Source: Sipunculus nudus (lineage: Eukaryota > Annelida > Sipuncula > Golfingiida > Sipunculidae). From it: a DNA stretch of 64,000 bases. The stretch is taken from contig CM049314.1 in the NCBI GenBank assembly GCA_026874595.1, forward strand, positions 67,071,300 through 67,135,299, given 5' to 3'. The notes beneath the pieces were generated by a model. It saw nothing but the letters and a program-made list of their open reading frames with translations, was not told the DNA's origin and ran no database searches. Each line of letters begins with the position of its first letter. The first letter of the stretch is position 1. This document shows, one piece after another, positions 11,997 through 24,791 of the stretch. The translations under genes and the position numbers were made by a program.

Positions 11997-12663
11997 TTAA
12001 TGTATGATTAACAAATAATGATTACCATAATACACTATTTGGGTACTCTGTACTTGTACCATGATGCCCTATGACCGTATCGGATTTTTATTCAGTTACC
12101 CATGATGCTATGTGCAGTCCAGGTTTTCAGGTTATGTTTGAATATTAATGGTTTGAAGTTCATCAGTAATGTCCATGGGGGTTAATGACGATGACGATTA
12201 GTATAATAGCCATATGTTTGTGTGAGAAAGTACATTCAATGGTATATTGAAAAGTAGCATGAGTAAGTTTATGCCTAAGTTGATGATGTCTGTTGTTTAC
12301 TTGATATTATTGTACTTAACTTAAGTGGTGATATCACAATGTGCACGTATACGCTCAGAATGACGTCACGTAATTATAATTATCGATATGATGGGGTCGC
12401 TCGGTGTTACTAATATCATGGCAGGCCTCAAAATCTAGTGCGACATATAACCGGCATCGCGATTTAATCATTTCTTATAGTGTCAAATTTATCAACTAAG
12501 TTTAATTCCCGTATTTTTCTTTGTCGTCCGTCGGTTAGATGACTCTTTAGAACGCACAATCTGTAGGCAAATGTGACGTGTGTTATTGTTACGAGGAATG
12601 TTCAACTAAAGCATGTGCTTGGTGACATAATTGAGAAATAGAAACCATGGATTTAACATTTTG

Positions 12664-12714
<51 letters not shown>

Positions 12715-12715
12715 T
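11861..12715. repeat. Spacer with three (TA)n tracts
   Basis: TA runs lie at about 11859-11884, 11961-11990 and 12668-12713. The sequence between them is array spacer that is shared with the region after copy 4 (about 40620-41460). I see no gene. Confidence 0.8.
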
Positions 12716-12901
12716 GTATAAAAAAAGCTACACAAATGGCTTCCGATCAATAAAGTTTCATATAGCAGGAAATACAAAAATAGACATCCATGTATACCAA
12801 TTTTTTATTAAATATTTAAAAAGAGTGGTTGAAAAAGCGATAGTGGTCCTAAAGCCACTAAAGCCTCTGGTATTGTGAACATAGGGCGGCAGATTTTTCA
12901 T

Positions 12902-12902
12902 G

Positions 12903-12931
<29 letters not shown>
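12902..12931. repeat. (GA)n microsatellite
   Basis: A short GA run followed by a G run. The same position carries longer GA tracts after copy 3 (about 31052) and copy 4 (41685-41732). Confidence 0.85.
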
Positions 12932-12934
<3 letters not shown>

Positions 12935-14353
12935 CAGAGATAGAGACAGATACTTTGTTTTTACATAAGAGCTAAATATATTAACGTAAATCCACATAGC
13001 TCAAGGAACTACTTTGTGCAGGGTTTAAATGTATTGATTTATTATTACTAAAAAATGATATTATTTTTGGCACTTCTCGATTTGTTCAAATGCGATGATT
13101 TGTAATTGGACCCTGTGGCGACATCTGGTGCTCAGAGCTAGAACAAATTTGTTCTTCTGGCTAAATAATCGTCCGCCAGGTGATGAGTTTTTATATTTTC
13201 CTATTGGTTGGAGTTGTATTTGAGAGTTTTACGCAAAAAGAGCTGAGCGAATTTGGCGTAATATGCAATGGCTCCAGACAATAAAAAAAGTAACAATCCA
13301 GTAAATTATGTAGGTAATGAAGATCATTGTGACATGGGGCGATTTGTGTCGTCCCAGCGAGGGAGATAGGCATATATTGATACTGTGGGCCGCTATAAGG
13401 AAACCTGTTTGATCATACAGGCTTGTTGTATTAAGATCTTTGCGCAGGTATGAAGGCTACGACTACACATCTAACGTTTTGTGATAAGTCCCAGAATCAA
13501 AACCGATATTAGTATCGAACTGAGACATCAAAAATAATTGTGTTTTTTGTTAGCTAGATGGACCACACCACACCCATCAAAAAACATTCTTGTTTTTTTT
13601 TATTTACTACAGGGTTATCATGACTCATGTTACCAACTAAAAATTGCAAACCCGACGCGTTTTCTGATAATCCGCTTGAATTCTCAATGTTTAACTTCAA
13701 TGTTGTTTTCATGTGGGCGAATATGCGTATGTGCGTTTATGCCTGAAAATATATATATGAGTGTTTCCTTGTGCGCTTAAATGCGTGAACTGACAGACAG
13801 AAATATTTGGACAGTGGATCAAGCATGGCTTCCACATAAAGATGGTGAAGTGACGTCATTTTACCCTTCATCCATGTGTTCACGAAGTCCTCATGCGTGG
13901 AAACCGCTCCTATGGCGATTTTCATGCATATACACACATACGCATATACACTGATGGACACATAGAAACACCACAGTTACAAAATTATTTAGCGATTTTT
14001 CTCGCAAATAAGCCCTCATAGAAACACCCCTTAAACCTTTAGTTTGACTTTCAAAAAGTAATGACAATAATATTGTATAATATAATATTGTATAATAATA
14101 ATATGTATATATATATATATATGTAAAAATAAATGCATGTTTTTTCCATATAAAAGATTTATTTTTTAAAAATATTAAAAGAAATATTTATACATGCATA
14201 TGCATATTATTATACAGTTGTTGTTAATGTTATATTTACTTACATATTGAAGTATAAATAAAACATGGTGCAAATTAAAGCATTTTAATAGTTTTTAACA
14301 GACACAATAAATATTTAAAACATATCCGCACCTTGGCAAGCACACGCTAAGCG

Positions 14354-14390
<37 letters not shown>

Positions 14391-15303
14391 GGGAAGCGAT
14401 CGCAGAATCTCGCCGAGCGGCCGCCCCCATGTCAGTGTTCTGTCATATGTCGAATACAAGGAAGCAATTTTTAACGCTATGTGCCACCCGCATTTCGCCC
14501 GCACCTGTGTTTGGGCCTTTTGTTCTTTGTGAGGAGAACGTTTTGCTTGTGTGTATGATTTTATTAAGGTCAGTGCTTATGAAATGAACCATGTTTGCCA
14601 GACTGTATTTGTAAATCTGTCTACGAGATTATCTGGTTAAGTTGGGAATTTTCTATGAAATGTCGTAATGGGTCTTTTGAGAAGAAAGGGTTAATTGATT
14701 AAATTTTATCGATGACAGCATTTTTTTCATCTGTCCAAGAGTGCTTAATGTTATTTGAAAGAAAAAGAATATATAACCATTGCAACGAAAATTTTTACGT
14801 TATGGCCTTTTTTTCCTGAGTAAGTTTGAGGATGGCAATGTAAAGGTCCTCCAACCCCCCCTCCCCCCCCCCCTCCACCCAAATATACGTAAACCCTCTC
14901 AAAATACCTCCGGAAAGATCCGGCCCCGTGACGAACAGAATACCCCCGTCACAGTGTGGAATATATATTTTCTTTATATGAAAACAAATTTTGATCACTT
15001 TTAAAACATTATTATTCATAATTAACATTTTATTTAAATTAACTCAATAAACAAAAAAAAGCTAACATTTATGAGGAAATTCTTTCAACAAGGAAACTGA
15101 CTTATTTAACATCCTAATTTTTTTCTACATTAGATACAGAACTGTAATGTCATTGAGAAAGAAAAAAAACACGAAAAAAAACTAAAAAAATACAAATAAA
15201 AAAAGTATATATTTGTGATTGATGTCCATAAGGCGTAGGGAAAAGATGCTATGTCCTGTATCCCTAAAATGAGGGTGACGTGTCCCCCTGTTTTATTTTA
15301 TGA

Positions 15304-15400
15304 AATTCATGACGTCGGCTGAGCTATGCGCTATCTTACAGTTGTCAGCATGTACACTATACATTCGTGACTATTCATCTCTACTGCGCATGCGCTTTCG
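15304..15400 (+). promoter_or_regulatory. Candidate upstream control block, copy 2
   Basis: TGACGTCG at 15310-15317 and the NRF-1-like palindrome at 15385-15395, 1.52 kb before the copy-2 start codon. Spacing and order match copy 1. Confidence 0.35.
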
Positions 15401-16905
15401 TGTCACATTTTCCTTTGGAACACAAGCATTCACTACTCGCGTTTACAAACAACCGACTCCTTGTATATTGACATAACAAACATTACCACGCAAGATTGTT
15501 CCTTTTTTACGCAAAAACAAGAGAAGTATTATCAATTCCGCGTAAATCGTTCAAAGTCTTGTTTGAATAGACCGTCTGTACACACTAAAACAAGGAATAC
15601 CTTTGCTGAACATATATATAATAAACACATTTGCAGTACCATGGGTTTTTACTGCGGTTGTTTTTTAACCTCGCACTTTAGGCCACGAAAGGTAAAATTT
15701 AGAAACAGCAGTCGTGTAATTGGTAGAATAAATGATTTCACACATATATTCTACAGATAAAGAAGTGGACTGTGAATAAATTGTGTATTTTCCAACCTTT
15801 CCCTCTATAATTGTTTCCTTTTTACTTATATACATATAAATGTTGATTAAAATACACAACATGATACGTATTGGATTGAAAGAAAAAAATCGCCACACAA
15901 TATTGAACATAAACAAGCAAATATACATAGAGAAGAAACCAAAATAAGTGTATATAGATACATATGTATGTGTGGATGACAGAATTTCTTACTATGTATG
16001 TGCATGCAAGTATGTATGTATGTGAATAATCAACAGAATTTGTCTGATTTATCTAATCTTTCTTTGAGTGTATCATCGTCTACATTAAAGTATTTCTATA
16101 TTCAAGAATGAAAATGGAGGAATTAAAAAAATAATAATAATAAAGGTAGAAAATATATTGCACACTACGTCGGAAAACATTTAGTACACACATGGCTGTG
16201 GATGGCTACGTGTTCGGGAAAGTGTCAAAATTGCGATATTTTAGAGTGAATGTAATCGCAATAAAAAGCCTTCGTGAATAAAACACCCTATCAACAGAAT
16301 AATTATAGTTTAACTTCACAGATAGCTCATGTACATATTATCCGTTTAAATAGCGTCGAAATTGAAAGGTAAAAATTCACTGTTTATATGATGCATGTAT
16401 TATAAGAATTGTTCTCCTTCTATTTCAGATATTGATGTTATAAGTTAAGATGTTTCCCATCAAACATTCTTTCGATAAGCAAACAAAATTTGGTGAAATT
16501 ATGTGAACAAGGTGAAATTTCCTAGGGTATTCATATAAACATATCAACATGTTTTGCGCTCATATTAATCCAGTAAATTGCTCGGGTCTTATGCACCAAG
16601 CAATGAAATAGTCCGGTCCACTGAATATAAACGCACTGAAATTGTTTATACTGTGTACTGATATCGGGAGAATTTCACCTTGGCGAAATCAAAGAAAAAT
16701 GGGAATATCCTAAAAATTAAACCTCGCGAATACGAAGCCAAATGTAGTAAGATGATTCCTGTTATGTTAAAAAATAGTGATATTTGTTACTATTTGGCTG
16801 TTAGCTAATGGGAAGCTTCTTTCCTTGGCCTAGCCTAACCCCTGTCTGATCTTCCTGGTCTAACTAAATTACTGAAGGTGTTATTCAAAACTCATACAAG
16901 ACAAC

Positions 16906-16966
16906 ATGGCGGCTAGATTTTGGAAAGCTGAAGGAGTCATTATCCCTTTAATTTATATCACAATCG
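16906..16966 (+). CDS. Copy 2 exon 1, leader
   Basis: Encodes MAARFWKAEGVIIPLIYITI, then phase 1 before GTAAGT. Differs from copy 1 by Val-Asp to Ala-Glu and by Val to Leu in the core. Confidence 0.8.
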
Positions 16967-18974
16967 GTAAGTGTTCACTGCGCTTGTCTCTGCGATGTTA
17001 TTTAATTAGCACACAGGGTCGAGAATTACGTTGGCTCAGCCCTAATACAGGGTTACCTTAATAGCACAAGGGGAGTGCAAGGACCGTACAACACAGAAAG
17101 CTATATAGCACAGTTCCTCGTACAAAATATCTGAGGAAAAAGATTTTAGACTAGGCTTGTAGACATTATAAGAGGATACAGGTGGATGTTTGTTCGAATG
17201 TGTGTACTTATTTCACCAGCACGCGTTTTTCAATATACTCTGCGAAAATATATGTTTACCTTCTGCAGTTTTATTCTATTATAGCTTTTTTTGAAGCTAC
17301 CTTGAATACAATTTATATACATTTTATACATTTTGAAGTAAACTTATAATCAGTTATAATAGAAGACACCAGTAATATTCATTGGAGAATTAACGCAATA
17401 TGTCGAACTCCTCTAAACTCACGAACACGGACAAAATTCTCAAGTCACCTGAGTGTCCGACTTGGAGGAGTTTCAGGGTATATTGGTGTTTTTCCTATCG
17501 AAAATAGTTAATATTAAAGTATATTTGATTTTTACTTTCATCTGAGTAAAATGCCGAGCCATTATTTTGTCAATTTAATTACCGGTATACAGGGAAGGGT
17601 GATGAGAAAAATATTTAAATATGCAATGCAAAGAGGGCATTTTGAAGCACATTTCACAAAAAAATGATGATTTTCTGTCTTCAAGTATTGTTCTCGGAAA
17701 AGTCTCTTCAAAACATAGTCAAACTTTAAGGAGTGGGGTTTCACGTGTGACCGGCTTAAGTATTCACCCTTCAAAATTAGGATATTGTTTGTAACATACT
17801 GATATCTATGGCAAAGAAAAATCGCATCTACATTTATAACTCGGAAACTACCATAATTTAAAACTTATCCTCGTCGTCAAATAATTGGTATGTTTAAGTC
17901 GCATGTTAAACTTTGCATTTTCCCGGCTTCTGTGTCTATAAGCAGGGCGCCGGACTCAACAGAGCAAATATCGTGAGTTCGACTATCAGTTAAGAAGCCG
18001 TCAGATCTCTCCTCCCCCCCCCGCAACATTTGGATGCAATACTGATAAAAGCAAACCAATTTATGAATTGAAAAGTATTAAACTGTGGGTAACTTATTCA
18101 ATTGCTATGGAACAGAAAAGATATCTAAAAGAATGTAACGAATTTACGAATAAATGGGAAAAGAAATAAAATAAGAGATAAATTAAGGTGTTATACAGCT
18201 CAACCGGAGGGGGTGGGGGCGCCGTGGGCACCCCCCCCCCCCTGGATGCGCCACCGAAATAAGCCTGATTTTAACATCCTTATTCATTGCAATAAAAGTT
18301 ACCCTTAGGTCAGCTGATTAGCCAAGAGGGTCGGGCTTTTTCAGTAAACTAGTAACCAACGGCACTCGAGACCAAGTGACATGAATCTCCATTAGGCCAA
18401 AAAGTTGGTGTCTCAGGTACCGCGCCCGTCAGTTTTACCATCACTATACAAATGTTAATTAAATTTTTGGGTAGTTTTTTACCAATTTTTAGCTCCAGCC
18501 TCTTGGTCATTTTTTTTATCAAGAAAATAAAATTATAAAATTTCGATACAAAGTAAAAAAAAATAAATAAATATACCTGTTTAGCAAAGCAATACTGTTA
18601 TTATCATTAAGTTCCCTGGTCACCTGAAATTTTTATCGAAAACTTATAATAAAAGGTAAAAAAAAAAACGCCCACATACTGAATTATTGAAAACCAGGAA
18701 CCAACTGTTTTTTCTTATTTTCATACTCGTTTACAGAATACCTGTGTGGGGCGGTTACCTATGACCCCTGTACGTACCACAGAAACATAGCAGACAATGA
18801 GTTACTGAGTAGGACTCCAGAAAGTACGGCGGGCAGCGCCTCTGACAGGAGTATACCAGAAGACTGGTATCGTATAGGGGACAAATTTGTGGGCTACGTC
18901 ACCAATTCCTGTGTACAAGGATACAGCTGTGCGACAACCTACCCAATACGCATGAATGGTAAAATAAGTCAATA

Positions 18975-19031
<57 letters not shown>

Positions 19032-19077
19032 CAGCGACAACCTACCAAATACGCATTAATGGTAAAATAGTCAATAA

Positions 19078-19108
<31 letters not shown>

Positions 19109-20147
19109 TCACACAGGTATGTATATATATATGTGTGTGTGGTAGGAATTGATAGTAAAATTTTCGATGGTTGATATACAAAAAAAGAAGACCGATTTTA
19201 ATCGATTATTTTTGTACTCTCTATACCACTCTGTGATCTAAAATATAGATTTAAAAAAATATCGACAGAGTAAATTGATTTTGACTTCTACATCAAACTG
19301 AAAAGTCTTTTTTGTTTACTTTTAGGTAAGTTTCATTTTAGGTAACGGTACCTTCAGTACCTTCTCAATTTTATCTAAAGTTCAAATTTGCTATTTACTT
19401 ATACATTTAATATTTCTCTTAAATTACTTAGAGTAGATGTCAAAGTGAGGAGTTCATCGAATATCCCTTTAGAAGTTTCAGATAACTATGATGTATCATT
19501 GTAAATATTATTTTTTTTTACTTTTAAACTTGTTTTAATTGGTAATTTCAGGTAGCCTTCCCAGTCCAGCCGATGGCGCTGTCGATAGGATATATTGCAC
19601 CGTAACTTCTACTGTTAAAACATGTAGCGATTGTGACATGCGAATCTCGATCAATAGCAAAGTGAAGAATTGTGGATCGTTTTACGTATTTTACCTCAAG
19701 GAATCATATTCCGATCAAAGTGCCTACTGCTTTGGTTAGTACGACCAGAGATTTTATCTTCATTTTTTACCTTTGGTAATAACAAATGCACTCCCATCAA
19801 TTAAGTAAAACATTTGAGTTATTTAAGGGTGACTGGGATAATATGACAGGTCTATTATTGTATTATACGTGATAATGGAATCTAAAAAAATATCCTTTGC
19901 TATAAATTTACTTATGGCGTTTGTTCTTTTAACCACAAAAGAATGACTATTTTTCAAAACACGGTCTTTAAACGAGAAAAAGAATAATCAATTGATGATT
20001 AAATCACATATCATTTATAATGTAAATATTGTTCGGATAAATATTTTTAATATATACGTCTGTCTCTCTGTCTATCTATCTGTCTATTTATGTATATATA
20101 TAGAAGATTCTAACAACATTCACCTGATGATCGGATCGCATCCCGTG

Positions 20148-20196
<49 letters not shown>

Positions 20197-20623
20197 CTAG
20201 AGCGTCATTTAAACACCGTTTCTCCAATAAATTGTTTATTCGAAATTGCAAACACAAATACCGACAATATGGTAGCTTAACCGTAATCTGAGCCAAGAAG
20301 GAAATTAAAGAAAAGTTATAAAGGATTGACTTATTGAATGCAAAGACAAAGAGACTGGTAATGCGGGTCCTTTTCCAGGATACATTTTGCAATATATAAT
20401 TTACATGAAACATTCATTAAATTGACGCGAATCTTTGCAAAAAAGTTGTTGGCAATGTTAATGTTTATCTAGCTTAGTTATTTTGTGTCTGTCTGATATT
20501 TTCCGGTACCTGGCAATCATATTGAAAATGGAATATTCGAACGGTCGTTTATCCAAACATAAACCCTGCCCTTGAGCCTTTCAAATAAACAACGCTCTGT
20601 TTCACTGTGTGTATGGATGTATG

Positions 20624-20655
<32 letters not shown>

Positions 20656-22345
20656 CAAAGCTTTTAAAAATACGTTCACCATTGCAGAATATACAATACA
20701 AAGTACAGAACATAACTACGAATCAACAACTGCAGCTTCTTCAATAACTACATCAGTGCAGGACCATATGTATTCGGGGACGTCGTCGCCTGACGCCTTT
20801 GCTCCAAGGACCACACCAGAAACTCCTAATCCAGAAACATCTGGTGAACCCACAGTTAGCCGAACAATCACCAACAACGAAAATACAAGGGGAAGTACCG
20901 AGGTGACGTCATCAACCCCTCCCCTCACGACGTCACAAGGAAAACAGGGAACGGAAATGACGTCATCATCAAAAAGACCCGCCCCCCGAAAAACCACCTT
21001 CTCATCCGTTCAGAATGGCAATACAAGGGGAATTACCGAGGTGACTTCATCAAACCCTGCCATCACGACGTCACAAGGAAAACCAGGACCGGAAATGACG
21101 TCATCGTCAAAAAGACCCACCCCCGGAAAAACTGCCTACTCATCCGTTCAGACTAGCCGCGCTGTACACACAAGTTCCGGCTCGGTGAAGGGGTCACCTA
21201 CAAACGCTCCCAAACCGACAGAAGACCCACACACCCCGCTTGCTTTATATCTGCCTATAGCTCTGAGTGCTTTGGCTGTGGCCATTTCCGTGATCGTAGT
21301 GTTCGTAGTTCTGCGGTACCGCAGCAGGGCTGGCCCGAATAGGTCAGTGAACTGCACCTCTCTATATTGTTGATTTGTTGGTCTCGATAATTATTGATAT
21401 GATAATTATAACCAATATTGTTAGAATCATCATCAACTGAGCTGTTATCATTGCCATCATCTATATGATTAATACTCCCGTCGTCGTAAATATTACCATC
21501 ATTACCACAATCACCAAGATCATTCATCATTGTTGTCAATGTTATACGTATATAAATCTGTTTGATAAAAATATATAAACATGAATCATCATAAATAAAT
21601 TGCTATAAAAGTTTATAAGTTATAAATTTTGGACATAGAAGTATAAAAGAAATGGTGAACATGTCCTGTGAAACTTTTCACAAGCATGTTTCTTATCCGA
21701 ATGGTCAGCGTATGTTTTTTCTACGTGATTCGTTATAGCCGACAAGTGGATATATTTAAAAGTAAAACTGCTGACTAATCTTAGTTAATTACCTGATACA
21801 CGATACATGCTATATTATACTATTTATTCCTTTATTACAGCAGTGAACGGGGACATGAAGCAGTTCATCAAGAAACAGAGGAGGCAAGAGACAGCAATTC
21901 TACAGAACTAACCGAAATACAAGACCCGGACCCAGACCCAGAATACGCCGAAATAGAACCTGTTGGTACCTGTAGGAATGACCACACGTATACAAGCCTC
22001 AACAGACCATATATAGACACGGGAGATTACCTAGAGGCTGGGGACGTAAGAGGGACCCTCGTTTTGGTGAAAAAACGGGAGGAGGCTCAACAAATACGGG
22101 AGCGGCAAGCGAGCAGGTTACGTGACACGTGCACCGTCATGCGTCATCCGGGAATATTCCCAGACGAGACTGAAAATTTGGAGGACTTGGACGAACCCAG
22201 GGGTTATATGGTTAGGAACCGTTCTCAAAGTTTTGATATACCGAGGGATGACTATTTTGATATGTCTGGCATGTCTTTCCCATCAGGATCCGCCCCTGAC
22301 ATACCTTCAGCAACAACTTTATTCTCTATAGGGGATCGGTTTTAA
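16906..22345 (+). CDS. D8C/mucin/ITAM-like receptor, copy 2 (intact, 5 exons)
   Basis: Exons 16906-16966, 18737-18958, 19552-19734, 20688-21342 and 21841-22345 join to 1626 nt, 541 residues plus stop, with no frame break. The order is leader (about 1-20), D8C domain (about 21-155), Ser/Thr/Pro-rich stalk with a 46-residue tandem repeat, one membrane helix, and a 167-residue tail. The D8C call rests on the cysteine pattern and on family words: DPC near the start, DWYRIGDKF, NSC, CATTYPIRMNG, DGAVDRIYC, FYVFYL and a final AYC, as in uromodulin, GP2 and OIT3. In those proteins D8C contributes to carbohydrate and bacterial-adhesin binding. The tail has an ITAM-like pair and one YxxM. I infer a type I surface receptor that recognises ligands and signals through SH2 proteins. 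The ligand is unknown. Confidence 0.85.
18737..18958 (+). CDS. Copy 2 exon 2, first half of D8C
   Basis: Acceptor TTTACAG, donor GTAAAA, phase 1 at both ends. Four cysteines sit in LCG, DPC, NSC and YSC. DWYRIGDKFVGYV corresponds to the conserved WYRF segment of D8C, and PIRMNG to the WLNG turn. Confidence 0.85.
18977..19108. repeat. (TA)n tracts around a duplicated exon end
   Basis: Two TA runs (about 18977-19028 and 19082-19108) flank a diverged second copy of the end of the preceding exon with its donor. This arrangement also occurs in copy 3 but not in copy 4. Confidence 0.85.
19035..19061 (+). other. Possible 27-nt in-frame microexon, copy 2
   Basis: Flanked by TATACAG and GTAAAA, it encodes ATTYQIRIN with the upstream phase-1 base. 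It duplicates the ATTYPIRMN end of the previous exon. Inclusion would keep the frame. The sequence alone does not show it is used. Confidence 0.3.
19552..19734 (+). CDS. Copy 2 exon 3, second half of D8C
   Basis: Phase 1 at both ends. Starts GSLPSPADGAVDRIYC, the counterpart of the HPxxxDGIVxRxxC word of D8C. Five cysteines in all. FYVFYL and the terminal AYC complete the domain. The usual adjacent CC pair is here CSDC. Confidence 0.85.
20103..20190. repeat. Unique intron insert and (TA)n, copy 2
   Basis: About 45 bp (20103-20147) absent from copies 3 and 4 match, inverted, the segment at 46785-46828. A (TA)n tract follows at about 20150-20188. Confidence 0.6.
20688..21342 (+). CDS. Copy 2 exon 4, mucin-like stalk and transmembrane helix
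   Basis: Begins at phase 1 after TTGCAG and ends at phase 2 before GTCAGT. Two direct repeats of 138 bp start at 20882 and 21020 and share the words ITEVTSS, TTSQGK, EMTSSSKRP and FSSVQ. The Ser/Thr/Pro content suggests heavy O-glycosylation. The helix is within LALYLPIALSALAVAISVIV, followed by LRYRSR. Confidence 0.85.
21841..22345 (+). CDS. Copy 2 exon 5, cytoplasmic tail
   Basis: The tail keeps DPEYAEI, the 11-residue spacer, YTSL, DYLEA, YMVR and YFDM. The YTVM of copy 1 is CTVM here, so one YxxM is lost. Tandem acceptor CAGCAG as in copy 1. Confidence 0.85.
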
Positions 22346-22599
22346 TTATAGATCACTGTGATCACTTTATTAATTTAGTGCGATCTTTGTTCACCTGAGG
22401 GCTCACCTGTACGCTGCATAACTCTTCTGTGCACAGTTGAGGAACAGCTACCAAAGAGAGGTTAAGCCAATAATAACTCTCTGCTAGCGTGTTTGCGTAC
22501 TGCGTGTTTTACGCAGAAATCGGGTATAATTTATAGCAGACATTGTATGGTTAAAAAATGTAGATATAGTACATTTATTAAGCAATCTAAATATTCCAA

Positions 22600-22607
22600 T
22601 ATATATA

Positions 22608-22658
<51 letters not shown>

Positions 22659-22666
22659 AAAGAGAG

Positions 22667-22710
<44 letters not shown>

Positions 22711-22743
22711 AGAGAGAGAGATGTAAGGAAAGCCAATCTGGTT

Positions 22744-22794
<51 letters not shown>

Positions 22795-22800
22795 TATTTA
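22600..22800. repeat. (TA)n-(GA)n-(TA)n tract at unit 2/3 junction
   Basis: TA (about 22615-22654), GA (about 22663-22725) and TA (about 22749-22792). After the second TA run the sequence jumps to DNA equivalent to about 15015 in unit 2, so the spacer and start of unit 3 are missing. Confidence 0.85.
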
Positions 22801-23116
22801 TAATTATATAATTTACATTTTATTTAAATAAACTCCATAAACAAAAAAGCTAACATTTATGAGGAATTCTTTCAACGAGGAAACTGACTTATTCGACATC
22901 CTAATTTTTTTCTATATTAGAAACTGGACTGTAATGTCATTGAGAAAGAAAAAAAAAATACGAAAAAAACTAAAAAAAAAAAAAATGATGGGTCGAAACA
23001 ACTATACATATATATATATATATTTGTGATTTATGTCCATAAGGCGTAGGGCAAAAGATAGTATGTCCTGTACCCCTTAAATCAGGAAGATTGTCCCCCT
23101 GTTTTCCTTTATGAAA

Positions 23117-23210
23117 TTCATTACGTCGGCTGAGCTATGCGCTATCTTACAGCTGTCTGCATGTACACTAAACATTCGTGACTATTTATCTCTACTGCGC
23201 ATGCGCTTCG
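23117..23210 (+). promoter_or_regulatory. Candidate upstream control block, copy 3
   Basis: NRF-1-like palindrome intact at 23196-23206. The CRE-like site is changed to TTACGTCG (23121-23128). Confidence 0.3.
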
Positions 23211-24730
23211 TGTCACATTTTCCTTTGGAACACAAGTATTCACTACTCGCGTTTACAAACAACCGACTCCATGTATATAGACATAAAAAACATTACCACG
23301 CAGGATGGTTCCTTTTTTTCGCAAAAACAAGAGAAGTATTATCAATTCCGCATAAACCTATCAGAGTCTTGTTTGAATAGATTGTCTGTACACACTAAAA
23401 CAAGGAATACCTTTGCTGAGCATATATAATAAACACACACACCACACATTTACAGTACCATGGGTTTTTACTGCGGGCCTTTTTGATACCTCGCACTTTA
23501 GGCCATGGAAAGTAAAATTTAGAAAAGGCAGTCGTGTGATTGGTAGAATAAATGATTTCACACATATATTCCACAGATAAAGGAGTAGATTGTGAATAAA
23601 TTATGTACATTTCAAACCTCTTGCTCAATAATTGTTTTTCTCTGTAAATATATACATATAAATGTTGATTATAAAATACACAACAGGATACCTATTTAAT
23701 TACAAGATAATTCACCACACAAAATTGAACATAAAACATGCATACATACATAGAGATGGAACAGAAATAGATGTATAGGTTGATACATATGTATGTATAG
23801 ATGACTGTCTTCCTTTATTTGTATATGCCAGCATGCATGTGTGTACGTGTGTGTGTAATCAACCTGATTTGTCTGATTTATCTAATCTTTCTCTGTGTGT
23901 ATCATTGACTACATTAAAGTATTTCTGTATTCACGAAATTTAAGGGAGGAATTTTCAAATGAAAATAAAGGTAGAAAAAATATAGCAAATTACATTGGAT
24001 AACATTTAGTACACATATGGCTGTGGATGGCTTCGTGTTCGGGAAAAAAGTCAAAATCGGGAAATTTTTAAATGAATGTTATCGCAATCAAATGCCTTTG
24101 TGGATGAGATACCCTATCAACAGATATTTATAGAGTAACTTCACAGATAGCTCATGTACTTATTATCCGTTTAAATAGCGTCGAAATTGAAATGTGTAAA
24201 AGTTCAATGTTTAGATGATGCATGTATTATAAGAATTGTTGCTCCTTCTATTTCAGATATTGGTGTTATAAATGAAGATATTTTACATCATACATTCTTT
24301 CGATAAGCAAACAAAATTTGATGAAATTATGTGAACAAGGTAAAATTTCCTAGGGTATTCTAGAGAAAACATATTTTGCGCTCATATTAATCCAGTAAAT
24401 TGCTTTGGTCTTATGCACCCGGCGATGAAATAGTCCGTGCACTGAACATAAACGCACTGATATCGGTTATACTGTGCACTGATATCGGGAGAATTTAACC
24501 TTTGCGAAACCAAAGAAAATTGGGATAATCGTAAAAATTAAACCTCGCGAATACGAAGCTAACCGTAGTAAGATGATTCCTGTTATATTAAACAAAAATA
24601 GTGATATTTTTTTTACTATTTGGCTGTTAGCTAATGGGCAATTTTTTGCCTTGGCCTAGCCTAACCCTGTCTGATCTTCCTGGTCTAACTAAATCACTAA
24701 AGGTGTTATTCAAAACTCATACAAGACAAC

Positions 24731-24791
24731 ATGGCGGCTAGATTTGGGAAAGTTGAAGGAATCATTATCCCGGTAATTTATATCACTATTG
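24731..24791 (+). CDS. Copy 3 exon 1, leader
   Basis: Open, phase 1, donor GTATGT. Gly replaces Trp at residue 6. Confidence 0.7.

Noticed and set aside
15461-15760. ORF about 1.4 kb upstream of the receptor leader (also 23178-23429)
   Set aside because: The reading frame is not preserved in all four units. It may be part of a non-coding first exon, but a protein is not supported.
20900-21105. Repeated TGACGTCA palindromes (CRE sites) in the stalk exon
   Set aside because: They encode the recurring VTSS and MTSS words of the stalk repeat, so coding repetition explains them. A regulatory role is not supported.
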